A DNA stretch of 64,000 nucleotides from Phlegmacium glaucopus (Eukaryota; Basidiomycota; Agaricomycetes; Agaricales; Cortinariaceae), in the NCBI GenBank assembly GCA_015039465.1, contig MU130381.1, positions 254,312 through 318,311 on the forward strand. Direction: 5' to 3'. This document shows positions 22,990 through 35,560 of this stretch, one piece after another. The notes below the pieces were generated by a model that saw only the letters and a program-made list of their open reading frames with translations, did no database searches and was not told where the DNA came from. Numbering within the stretch: the first letter of the stretch is position 1; the number at the start of each line of letters is the position of its first letter. The position numbers and the translations under genes were made by a program.

Positions 22990-23892
22990 TTAAGCATGCT
23001 TTTGTTTTCCGGTCCTTAACTTCCTGACGTAAAACTGTGAAATGGTTGATCAGAATATTGAGTCTTGGACAGCTTCTGACAACCTACTTCAAGCTCCTTG
23101 CCTTCCAGAATGTAGCCATCAGCACGACCCGATTGACCAGGTCGGCTAGCAATGGAAGCGTAAAGGCGACCAGCAGCGAACTGACTTTCAAGGAGAACGT
23201 CGACCTTGGCATCTTTTATGACGTTAAGATAAATGACCGACTTATATAGAGGAAAGGGACGAACCTTTTTTCCTTTCATCGAGATTGCGTTGGGCATGGT
23301 TTGAACGTTTAACAGCTTCGGTGGCGGCAGCGTCCGCGGTGGCAACCTTGCCCCTTTTAGTTACTGGTTGAGCGTACTACAAAATCCCAAGCAGTTTAGC
23401 TGGAGTTATACATAGATAACTTGGTTACATACATGGGATTCATACCACTGGCGAAAGGGAGTAGCATCAACCTGGATGATAGCACTCTTGACAAGCGTGT
23501 TGGTTCGGACAAGTTCGTTGTTTGATGCATTGTAGACCTATGTTGGCTGTGGGTAGTGCATCGGGGAAATGATATAGAAATGCCATACGACACTGATAAT
23601 TCTTGTCTTGCGAGTAACATGCTCCGATCCCCATGCAAAGTTGCCACTATCAAGACGAAGAGCACGGTGTTTCACATTTCCGCCTCGCACACGCACTGTG
23701 TGAACACGCTTAGCACCGAGCTTGGTGGAAGCTGGTTGTCGACCAAGCTCGAATTTTCTCTTCTTGCGATAATGGGCACGTTGGGCACCTGTCTCTGAGC
23801 GTTTGTGGCGAGATGAACGGGAAATACCTTGAAAAAGAAGAGGATTCAGTAAAGAAAAGTATCGGAGGACGACGATTTCAGCACTGACCCAT
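22990..23892 (-). CDS. RPS8: 40S ribosomal protein S8 (eS8)
   Basis: Exons 23892-23889 (ATGG), 23827-23589, 23537-23433, 23376-23265, 23212-23088 and 23034-22990 total 630 nt (209 residues), normal for fungal eS8. Signatures: [108 protein letters not shown] and the C-terminal [10 protein letters not shown]. Introns are 51-61 nt, and the first splits codon 2 (donor GTCAGT). The coding part of exon 1 is only 4 nt. Confidence 0.97.
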
Positions 23893-24348
23893 AATTTGAC
23901 GATGTGGACTGTGCTTAGCGTGCTCAAGGTTTTGTGATGATACCTGCGAATAAGGTTCGCGAAATTTTCATACTCAGTCCGGCAATTACCGCCGATCTCC
24001 GTGAAATGAACTATCACTGTATCAGATATTCTACTTATCTGCCAACTCTCACAAAGGTCTATCTTATCGCTTCATTCGTCTGGTGGTAGTCCCCGTGAAG
24101 CATCTCAGGACGTTTTCAGTTTTTATATTTCTTTCTACGTCCAGTGGCGACTGTTACCCAACTTCCGTTGACTACTGCATCTAAATCTTAAACCATTATG
24201 TCTTCTCTAGTGGTATCTCAATTCCATACACGACAGGCTCTTACATCATCCTTCCAAATGCACAGTCGCCTCGTTTACGGGGCATGGCAGTATGAATACC
24301 CAGGTCATACTTTGACCTTGTCAGAAACAGCTTCAGCCCACATCAGTT
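23893..24348. other. Divergent promoter region, RPS8 / UGPase copy A
   Basis: Pyrimidine-rich sequence upstream of both genes. An ATG at 24198 opens a 78-codon frame that is not in phase with UGPase. It could be an upstream exon or uORF; several CAG acceptors just before 24349 leave room for a spliced 5' UTR. Confidence 0.45.
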
Positions 24349-26559
24349 ATGACTCTTTTCAAGCATCCTATTCGCCGTTTTCGCCGTCGGGGGGTAAAGC
24401 CTTCTGCAGATCTTACCGGCACCCCCTTCTCTAAGCCAATGCGCAACGAACTCGATCGTCTCGTTAATACAGGCCCGGATCCCTATTCCAGGAAGGTATA
24501 CCTAAGCCATGTTTTTTCGCCGCTCTTTTCATAGATATTCTTGCTAGCTATTCCAAGCCGAAATGGATTCGTTTTTTCAATTATACACTCGGTACATCTT
24601 GTCTATATCAAAGGAAGAAGCACTGTAAGTGACTTCGGTTTTATTTCCTACAACATGCACACACGAAACATGCACTTTCACAGCGACTGGCAGAAAGTTT
24701 CCCCGCCTACTGAAAAGCAGGTTGTGGCATATGAACAGTTGCCTCAATATGGCGATACATCGTCTTTAAAGAAGCTGGCCGTTCTCAAGGTCAACGGCGG
24801 CTTAGGTACTACGATGGGTGAGTACTGACTGATATATTTGACTTTGACTTACCACAATTTAGACATGGGTGGAGCTAAGAGTGCTCTTGAAGTACAGAAC
24901 GGTCTTACATTTTTGGATATCATTATCCAGCAAGTGGAACACTTGAATACGACTGAACGTGTAGAAGTGCCACTCCTCTTGATGACATCATTCAATACCG
25001 AAGAGGACACACTGCGTATTGTAAAGAAATATGCTAACCGAGATGTGAAAATCACAACTTTCAATCAATCAAGATATCCACGAATAACGAAAGACTCCCT
25101 GTTACCGCTTGCCAAAAGCGTACAAGATGGGAAAGCGTCGTGGTATCCTCCCGGGCATGGTGATTTGTACAACGCCTTGCACCGTTCGGGCGTCCTTGAC
25201 CGGCTGATCGCCGAAGGCAAAGAATATCTTTTCATTTCCAACTCAGACAACCTTGGTGCTGTGTTAGTATCGTGTTCAAATCTCTGTAGATGCAACCTAA
25301 ACTTTGTGTGTTGCTGTTATTTGCAGTGTGGATCAACGCATTCTTCAATACATGGTTGAATCTGATTCAGAATTCGTGATGGAGGTTACCGACAAAACCA
25401 AGGCAGACGTAAAGGCGCGTCTTTGACTTTTCCCCGCCGATCCTCGTATTGAACGTAATTTATAAAATAACTAGGGTGGCACTCTCATTGGTAATAAAGC
25501 CCTCTCTTGACGAGGTTAGCACTCATGTCTGACGGCGTAGACTATGACGGAACAATCCGACTCCTTGAACTCGCTCAAGTACCCCAGGAATTTTTAGAAG
25601 AATTCAACTCGGGTAGGGTCTATCTCAGGTTTATGTTGAGCAGTGTTTATTCTTTGGAATTCTAGTCCGCAAATTCAAAATCTTCAACACCAACAATCTG
25701 TGGATCAATCTCAAAGGTAGACACAAATGAGGGTTCTCATTGACAATCAGTTTGAAATTCTCTCACCTTTCTCTCAGCCCTCAAACGCGTTGTGGAGAAC
25801 AAAGGCTTAGAGCTAGAAATCATAGCCAACAATAAAACGTTGGAAGATGGACGGTCTGTTTTACAGGTATTGAGCCCCTCGGTCTATGAAAGACTTGCCA
25901 CTTTACTCAACGTCAATAGCTTGAGACGGCAGCAGGATCTGCTATCAAGTACTTCAAGAATGCACACGGAATCAACATTCCTCGTGCACGCTTCTTGCCT
26001 GTCAAGAATTGCTCCGACCTTCTGCTTGTGAGAAGTGACCTTTTCATGCTTTTAAACAGTCATCTCGTCATGAATGAGAATCGCATGTTTGGCACTCTGC
26101 CCGTCATAAAGCTTGGCGATCATTTCAAGAAGGTGCCTACTGTCTCAACTGAGCGTCAAATTCTTGAATAAGACTTTTTAGATTCAACAATTCCGCAAGC
26201 GATTCAAACAAATACCACATATTATCGACCTTGACCATTTGACTGTGACAGGAGATGTCTACTTTGGTCGGAACGTCACTCTGCGCGGTACCGTCATCAG
26301 TAGGTTCCTCTTGAGGCTCCTCACCTGCATGCTCTCAGTAGATATTTCCAGTTATCGCTAGCGAAGGACAGCGCATCGACATTCCGGATGGATGTATTTT
26401 GGAGAATCGTACGTTTGCAGTACTTCGGGAATATTTCTGCCACTCATGATGACCACACGCACTTTCAGGTTTGCTTTCAGGAAACCTAAATATGACTGTC
26501 CGTTACTCTCTACTCTGAAATCTACCGTAAATTGACTACTTCCTCGTCAGGAGCTGTAG
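24349..26559 (+). CDS. UGP1: UTP-glucose-1-phosphate uridylyltransferase, copy A
   Basis: Fourteen exons (24349-24495, 24548-24624, 24684-24817, 24863-25262, 25327-25414, 25475-25490, 25541-25612, 25666-25716, 25778-25866, 25920-26132, 26182-26299, 26352-26408, 26469-26497, 26551-26559) give 499 residues. After merging three extra introns, every exon except the first equals the copy at 28910 in length. It makes UDP-glucose from UTP and glucose-1-P for wall glucan, glycogen and trehalose. Motifs: [44 protein letters not shown] and the C-terminal LLSGNLNM then T-E-L. Oddities: Asp replaces the Gly after GLGTTM in the nucleotide loop; exon 5 needs a GC donor (GCGCGT); the last donor is GTCCGT. 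The start is the ATG that gives an N-terminus of similar length to copy B. Confidence 0.92.
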
Positions 26560-28909
26560 TTCCTTTCCTCCCTCTGTTTCGTCGTCCACATATCTCCTGT
26601 GAATGAAGTAGCCCCAATTATGTTCCACCTAAACTGTGTCAAGTCCACGGTCCTGCTATCTCCCATAGTAACTCTGACCAATAGCTTGCCTTCGTTAGGA
26701 TAGCCACCGAAGTCGTTTCTTCCTACGAGGTTTATACTTGAGCTGTGGGCACTTATCCAGATTCCAGTTTGGCTGTCTTTTTCAGATGACTCTCTTGACC
26801 AACATTTCATTTAGACTGATCCGACAAATTTTGTGGGAAAGTTTGGGAAGCCGCGTTCGACGCGCTCAGCTTGGCTCGATGTGCACGGGCGCGTGATTTG
26901 TTAACCTTTAATCTTGTCTCCCGATTGGCAGCTACAAACTAGATTCGTCCCGGTCGGTTCCTGATTTCTTATTCAAGACGCCTGAAATGTCCTTGATCGA
27001 CAGTCGACAGTCCTGTCAAGTCAATACCGGCGATAGGATTTTCATCTCAGGCTATACCACTCCAGGGGCATAGCATCGAAACAAGTCAAGTTAAGTTTTT
27101 ATGACTTGCCGACAAACATTTCAACAAAAAAAATCAATTAATCATTCTTCTACCCGAAGTCTTCGCCCCATTTCAACGTGGCTAATGTCATTTCGCATGT
27201 CAATGTTGTTCCTCAACTCGGGGAAGTGCCTTTAATATGTCAAAAGACCGGTATTTTTTTCCGTGTTGTGCATTCCCCCCTTCAACGTAGCCAGTTACCT
27301 CACATCCGGTCTCGGACTCCCGGGCCGTTTCCTTCCGCGTATGAACGCAAGTGTAACTTGTGCAAGGTCGTTCGGTGGCTGCGTTAGTACTCCATGGCTG
27401 CGAACTGTTTATGAATTTTCTCGTGAAGAAGGGGAATAGATATAGTAAGCAATGTCGTCTCTACACCATTGATTCATTTTCGCCTAGGTTCTGACTAGAG
27501 ATTTCTTTCCTTAGGAAGCCTCAACTTGCTGTAGAGTGTAATATTGGCCTGCAAACTCACTCGACAATATGACAATCGTGGCTCCGGAACGGCGAGTCGT
27601 TTGACTTTTAATGGGATGGATCTTATCTTGTACGTCGAGTCTGCCCGAGCGTAGGCTCAAGCGTGAACGACTTGCAAGCACATAATTTAAATAAAGCGGG
27701 CTCAACTTACCTCCGACGTTCCTCAAACACATTCTCTGATACCTCGTATGTTTATATTTTCATTTCAGCATCGGCCCTCAGGCCTCAACCACCGTGGTGC
27801 GGAATTTTTTTATATTGCACTTCAAGTTTACGGCAAATTTTTGCAGCCCTATTTGGTCACTTTTACTTGTTTCATGGATTTTTTATAGCTATGTTTTTTT
27901 AAAATGTCAAGCATAGTATATATAGAACTAAAAAAAAGTTACAGTACGCGCTCAGCGGCCTCAGCCACATGCATGCCGACTGGGTCCGTCAACGGTCAAT
28001 CTTCGATCAAGTTCGATGAGATTTGATTGGCTTTCGAAATCTGTATCTTTTAAGTTCCAGGGTCTAGGAAAAGGTACAGTACCTGGTACCCACTAAATGT
28101 AGATCAGAAAATTATCTTCCAGTGTAAAGGCGCACCTGCCATATGCACGCTGAGCCTTCACGTCAGCGAGGATTGATTGATATATCGATCGATGAATGTA
28201 AAATTTTAGGTGGAAAAATAGATCTACTGAGATATTGTCACCATCGACTTGGGAAAGAGGTATATTTTGTTTACAATTAACAGTGGTATAATAAGTACGT
28301 GCACCGGAACGATTCAAAGAAAAGGAAGAGGAACGGAACGGAATTTGGTCCAGCACGGGGGAATTCGAACGCATTGCGTAAACGGTCAAAAAGAGGAACG
28401 GAAGTACGCCCAACGCCAAACTGTCATTGAGGAAAGGATCGGGACGGAGCAGCCAAGCAGTTATCTTTCTTTCTTTCGGGAGAATTCGGGGCTAAGCAAG
28501 CGGATTTGATCATGGACGTCCATTTGCAGGATCTAAAAAAGGAGGGAAGGAAAAAAAAGGAAAGCATTATCAAATAGGTAACCGTAGGTAGTGAGGGTGA
28601 GGGGGGAGGGTGAAGTGGGTAGGTATGCAAAAAAGGTACGTAGGTAGGTAAATAGCTAGCTAATTTGATAAGTCCACAGGAAGAAGAAAAAACAGAAACA
28701 TCCACTAATCGCTGCTCGCTGTAACATGTTTCTTTTTCGAGTTCGCTTCCTGCTTGATCGAAATGTATATGCTGTAGTGAAGAGGACATCTGGTCGCTCG
28801 CTGGCTCCGTTTCGTTCTATTGTACTAGGGAAGGGGAAAAAAAGGTATTGTGTTTTTATGTTTTGCTGTGAAACTGGAGCAAGGAGAAGTTGGATACTGG
28901 ATGGCAGTT
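26560..28909. other. Intergenic region between the convergent UGPase genes
   Basis: These 2.35 kb lie between the two stop codons. Only frames under 125 codons are present, none with a recognisable family, and no transposon ends were seen. The right part is purine-rich on the plus strand (long A/G runs near 28530-28660), probably the 3' UTR of the minus copy. I see no remnant of a third UGPase. Confidence 0.5.
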
Positions 28910-30986
<2,077 letters not shown>

Positions 30987-32755
30987 ACTGGTAAAGGGTA
31001 AGGACTAGTTTTAAATTGAACTGGTTTAAATACCTGTAGCGAGGGGGTCTGTGCCTGCGATGTTTAGGCTCGTCAAAGTCAAAGTCGATGGATTCCGGCT
31101 CCTCTGATATCGGCTGACAAAGCCAGGGACTTGGAGCCTTGGAACCAACGTGCATCCATTTGTCTCCAACGCTTCTACTCTCGGGTTTTATACCCAATAA
31201 ATTCACATTCCTCGTCTAATTTGGGTCAAACCTTCTTATCAGCGTATGATTTCTCACGTAAATGCCCAATTCCGTGATCGCTTGACGCTTGTCATGGTCT
31301 AGATCTATCAGGAACATAGGTCCGTACTCGATACTTGTCATTCGATAGACACACGGATTCTTCAGGCCGTGCACTCGTGTCAAAACATATCGAACAGCCG
31401 CCCCAACAACACCTACGCGTATAATTACGTGATACATTCGTTCTCCACGAAGCAACCCGGCAATACGAACGTGTCCAGTACTCAACGAATACATTGCACC
31501 CCACTTGGAGGTAATCGGAAAAAGTTTACCGACGCCTTCTGCTTCGTGTGTTTGGAAAATCTGTATGTACAAGGGAAGTACCGAAGAGCATTGTTTTCTT
31601 GTTCCTAATGAAGGCGCGTGTTTGAAATGAGGCTTGCACCTGTTAATCCCCGTGTCGGTTACAGAGAGATACGTGTTGTTTACGCAGCGAGCTAGATTTG
31701 AATTTTTGAGTAACCGTTATCCACAATGAATAAACCCACAAAAAACAATAACCTGAACAACCTCCGTCGTATTGCTAACCCCAACCTCTCCGACTACTCT
31801 TCTACGACAAGTATCCTTGTCGCCTCATCTTGGTCTTTCAAGATCAGAGTGGCTTGTGCAGACAATGCTACTTCGATGGAGTTTCTTGGGATGCTTGCCA
31901 GAGCGAGGGGTGTAAACGATCATGTATTCGGTTAGGTTGAGTATGAAGGTGGGAGTGATGGTGAATCTGGGGTGGATATTGTTGATGCAAAGGGACTTAA
32001 GTTGAGGCGGCGGAGTGAGGGATATTAATTTATGTCCGAGTTCTTGACTCTTTTGACTCAGCCGCGACGCAACATCGTGGGGGATAGTGGCGCATAAAAA
32101 GATCTGTTTCCGGTTAAAGCCCTATAATGAAGGTACCTCTATCTCACTCAGGTTTCCCTTACGATACCTTAGGTAGGCGTCCGCGTCTTGACGAGTCACA
32201 TTTCGGGATAGGCCCCATAACCATAAGACACGGGTGTTTGACAAGAATAGAGCTTTCCCTTCGGGGTCGTGACGATCGCGACGCAAGTTCCCAGGTACAG
32301 TGGTCCGCCGATATTACAATAATATTGATCAGCGACTTTGAACAAGGATCGAATTGAATGATCCTGCGCTGTGTGGCCTCATTGACATCAAATTCAGCTA
32401 TAAAAGGATTTTTCAAGTCAAAAATCTTCAACTCCAACATTTGAAAACAAACATCAAAGTCCTCACAGAACGGGGGCCGTATCCATTGTGTGGTGCAATC
32501 GCCGGAGTATAGTCGTCCGTATATACATGCCTTGAACCGTCACTAGTTGATTGAATGAAGACTCGCGATCCCAGACCAAAGCAGAAAAAATTGTCCATAT
32601 TGATCCTCAATGGAAAGTAATGCGACTACAATGACCAAAAAAACAAGTCGTTGAATCTAGACCTCGATATCAACAAGTTAATAGGAGGCAACAACTCACA
32701 AACGAACAGATATCAGAGAAAACCACGCATCATAATTACAGTTGTCACAGTTCGA
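30987..32755. other. Intergenic region upstream of UGPase copy B
   Basis: Promoter side of UGPase B and 3' flank of the metallophosphoesterase. Frames at 31216-31572 (-, 118 codons, no upstream ATG) and 31726-31935 (+, 69 codons) have no recognisable family. I do not call them genes. Confidence 0.45.
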
Positions 32756-34687
32756 TCAAGTTGCAACTATCCACCAAGTGATTATCACAAATAAACCAAG
32801 AGGAAAGACCGCTATATCTCTTATATCTAGGATAGTAGAGATCAACCTGCCTTTCTTCCTCCGATGTTGACGCTGAAAGTTCAGCGGGGATCGTCCAGAC
32901 TGGAAGAAGTAAAGGAGAGTCTTAAAATTGCAAGTGGAAGAGAGATGGAGTCGTCGATTTTGATGTTGGTTTTCTAAAGTAAAGATTCTCCAGGGGTGAG
33001 AACCTCGAGCGCCTCGACGAGTAGCGATTGTCGGGGATGGTAGACTATGATTATGTGATGTGGATGTAGAGGTGTAGTATTGGTTGAGTTCTTCTGAGTC
33101 TTCAGGGTGAAATCCATCATCTTGATCTTCAAATTTCATTGAAGACGAACTTGATGGCGAGGACAACGTGGCGTACTCCATCGAAGATACATTTTCGCGA
33201 AAGGGAGAATCCCAACCCGACAGTGAGAGATTGAGGATATTAGACAGACAAACAAAGATAATGGATACCGCCAGAAGGGGAAGATATATGATTAAATAGA
33301 TTTGGAGTTGATCAGGAAGCAAGCAAGGCACGTCTTTGTATGTTGGAACGTCCTCACGCCGAAGTTGGGCAGGAGCGAGTGATAGGAGCTGGAAACCTGG
33401 CCTGCGTACGTTCATTACCATGGACAAGGTTTTGACAGTTATTTCTGGCATGGACTGATTAGGAGGACCTCCCGGAGGCCCAAAGTGGTGATTATATTCG
33501 CAATAATCGTGATCGTCGCCACTGTCAAACAAAAGGTGAAGTTTGACTAGAATTGGAGACATAAGAGGATGAAATACCTGAAAACAGCCATTGGTTTAAA
33601 TGCTTGTAATAATCGTCGTGAAGGCTGTTCCTCCAGAGTATTTTGATACCCAGGTCCAACGCCAGGCCGTAGCGTGCCTTTTTCTCGCAGAGGACCACAA
33701 CTCTTGCCATCAGGTCTATGCAATGGGATATGACTAAACAGTATGACAGGGTCCGAATGTGCAGCTTCAAATGACGAAATAAGATAACGGCGCCACGCGA
33801 TATATTTTTTTCGGCCGTAAAATAAAACTTACCACTTGCGAATTTCTTCATGAATTCATGTGAACGACCAGGGATAGGAACCCATTCCTCGAAAGACTTC
33901 TTATGGAAATATCGTTTAGAGTCCTCGTCTACGTACCCTGGGGCATCGAACATGATGAGGGTATGGTTGGCGAGTAATATTTCGAAATTGGGTGTTCCGA
34001 AGTGGGATGTATATCGGGTGTAGGCGTGTGGGGAGAAGGATGAGGATAGACCCAGGCTAGTTGAAAGTTTGAGCTGACGGGAGGGATAAGACGGAAAAGA
34101 GAGAACGGACATACCCTATGTCATGGTTTCCAGGTATGAAATACTGCGGCGTGTCTTTGGATACCTTGAAAATGCTTTTAAACCTCTGATAATACGTTTC
34201 GTATCTAAGAACAATTGCTTCATGTTAGAAGAAGTAACGGTAACAAATGTCAGAGACTAACTCTTCATCAGACATCACATAACGGCCATTGTCCATCATG
34301 TCGCCTAGGCATACGATGACGTCTGGTTTATGCTGTAATGACGCTTGCCAGTTCTTGCGCAAGTTTAGGTCAACCACGATCCTCGTCAACCAAGAGAGCA
34401 ATGCCCCACGGGTTGGGTATGAGCGATGATCTATAATTTGTGGGTCGGCTATGAGAAGAACATGGGTAGGTTTTACATGGTCGTCGGTTTTGAGATTGGG
34501 CTTTTTGAATTGTGGGTGAATGACTGCTTGAGAGGGTCTGAGTACATACCGGATACAAAGCCGCGTCTGGCCAAGTACACTTTCCAGCATTTGATATGAA
34601 GATTCCGTACTCATACCAGATGATAACGAGTACCCAGAATATCCTCAGGATATTGACAACCGGCCGCCGTCTAGTGGAGGATGGCAT
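32756..34687 (-). CDS. Cdc1/Ted1/PGAP5-type metallophosphoesterase, copy 1
   Basis: Six exons (34687-34550, 34500-34262, 34204-34115, 34056-33833, 33764-33578, 33521-32756) total 1,644 nt (547 residues). An N-terminal membrane helix (about 12-32) precedes the calcineurin-like phosphoesterase fold: VLLIADPQI, DVIVCLGDMMDNGR, QYFIPGNHDIG, LIMFDAPGYVDED, VILFSHIPLHRP and YCEYNHH. A second hydrophobic segment near residue 350 (IYLIIYLPLLAVSIIFVCLS) and a third at the C-terminus (FPLGLFVIITWWIV) make it a polytopic ER/Golgi-type protein. The family (yeast Cdc1 and Ted1, mammalian PGAP5) removes an ethanolamine phosphate from GPI anchors using Mn2+. The Ser-rich cytosolic loop is typical of fungal members. 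A paralogue lies at 43348. Confidence 0.9.
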
Positions 34688-35057
34688 TTGTGCTATGAAT
34701 CCGAGTCGTGCATGCCCAGGTGTGAAGTCGTGTTATCACGGACGGGTTGGCAGATTATAAGCCGTAAATCTAGTGACTGGTCTAAGAAAGTGGTTATATT
34801 ATTACTTCAACTTGTGATGATGTCTATCCGGGTCACTACGATATTTTATTTGAAAGATTACTGGTGACCGGTGAAATGCGATGAAATAGTCGGTATTTAG
34901 ATGGGTTGAAGGAGACCTCATCTATACAATTCTAGACACAATCTTTTCTCTCGGGTTCGCGCTGAATGTTCAAGTACATGATATGGGCGGGACTGAGACC
35001 TGCTGGCTTATAAAAATGTAGAGAGTTGAAATAAGAATGGAGTAAATTGCATTTCTA

Positions 35058-35414
35058 TCAATGATGTCCTTCGTGTCCATTCCCGTGTCCACCATGGCTA
35101 TCCCATGGATGTTTACCCTACCGTCAAAGGTCAGCAAGAAATACCGCCAAGAAAGAATCAAGTATTACCAGCATTTTTGCTCCATCTTGTCTAATCGGTC
35201 ATGGTGAGCTTCGCTAACATTTACAAGGGCAGACAGACCAACCTAGCACGATAGAAAATGAAGAACCACATTGAAGCACCAAGTGCTTTGGCTAGGAAGT
35301 TGTACCCGGCACCAGGAAGATGTGGATGAAATCCTGGAGCTAGTACAGACACGAATTTAATGAGAATATGCTAGCATAGACGAGACGAAGCAACGTACAA
35401 TGTCCTCCAGCCAT
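35058..35414 (-). CDS. Small mitochondrial complex I subunit (NDUFB2-like)
   Basis: Exons 35414-35399, 35339-35243, 35190-35169 and 35117-35058 give 64 residues. The sequence MAGGHSPGFHPHLPGAGYNF, then AKALGASMWFFIFYRARQDG, then GKHPWDSHGG with a His/Gly-rich end, resembles short beta-subcomplex subunits of NADH:ubiquinone oxidoreductase (NDUFB2 type) with one membrane helix. No frame here is long enough to stand out; the gene shows only after splicing. Exon 1 has 16 coding nt and exon 3 has 22 nt. The family name is from memory of similar fungal proteins, so moderate. Divergent from the 35561 gene, 146 bp apart. Confidence 0.78.
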
Positions 35415-35560
35415 ATTATTGCGTTAGATGAGGAAGACGTATTTACCTCTGTTTGTGACTCCTGGAACGCGGGTTGTCGCGATCACTTCCCAAGCCGCTG
35501 CCTTAATGTGTCCTTAGGCCTCAACTCTGCCTTCCTTCCATTGTTTGCCCTTAGGACGCG
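35415..35560. promoter_or_regulatory. Bidirectional promoter, complex I subunit / Dnt1-like gene
   Basis: 146 bp between divergent ATGs must contain both promoters. No TATA box is obvious. Confidence 0.55.

Noticed and set aside
26498..26518. Alternative C-terminus of UGPase copy A ending in R-Y-S-L-L
   Set aside because: Splicing with a GTCCGT donor and CGTCAG acceptor restores E-L-stop, matching copy B exactly. The donor is weak, so read-through cannot be fully excluded.
31216..31572. 118-codon minus-strand frame
   Set aside because: No ATG at its start, no recognisable motif and no supporting splice context; judged chance or UTR.
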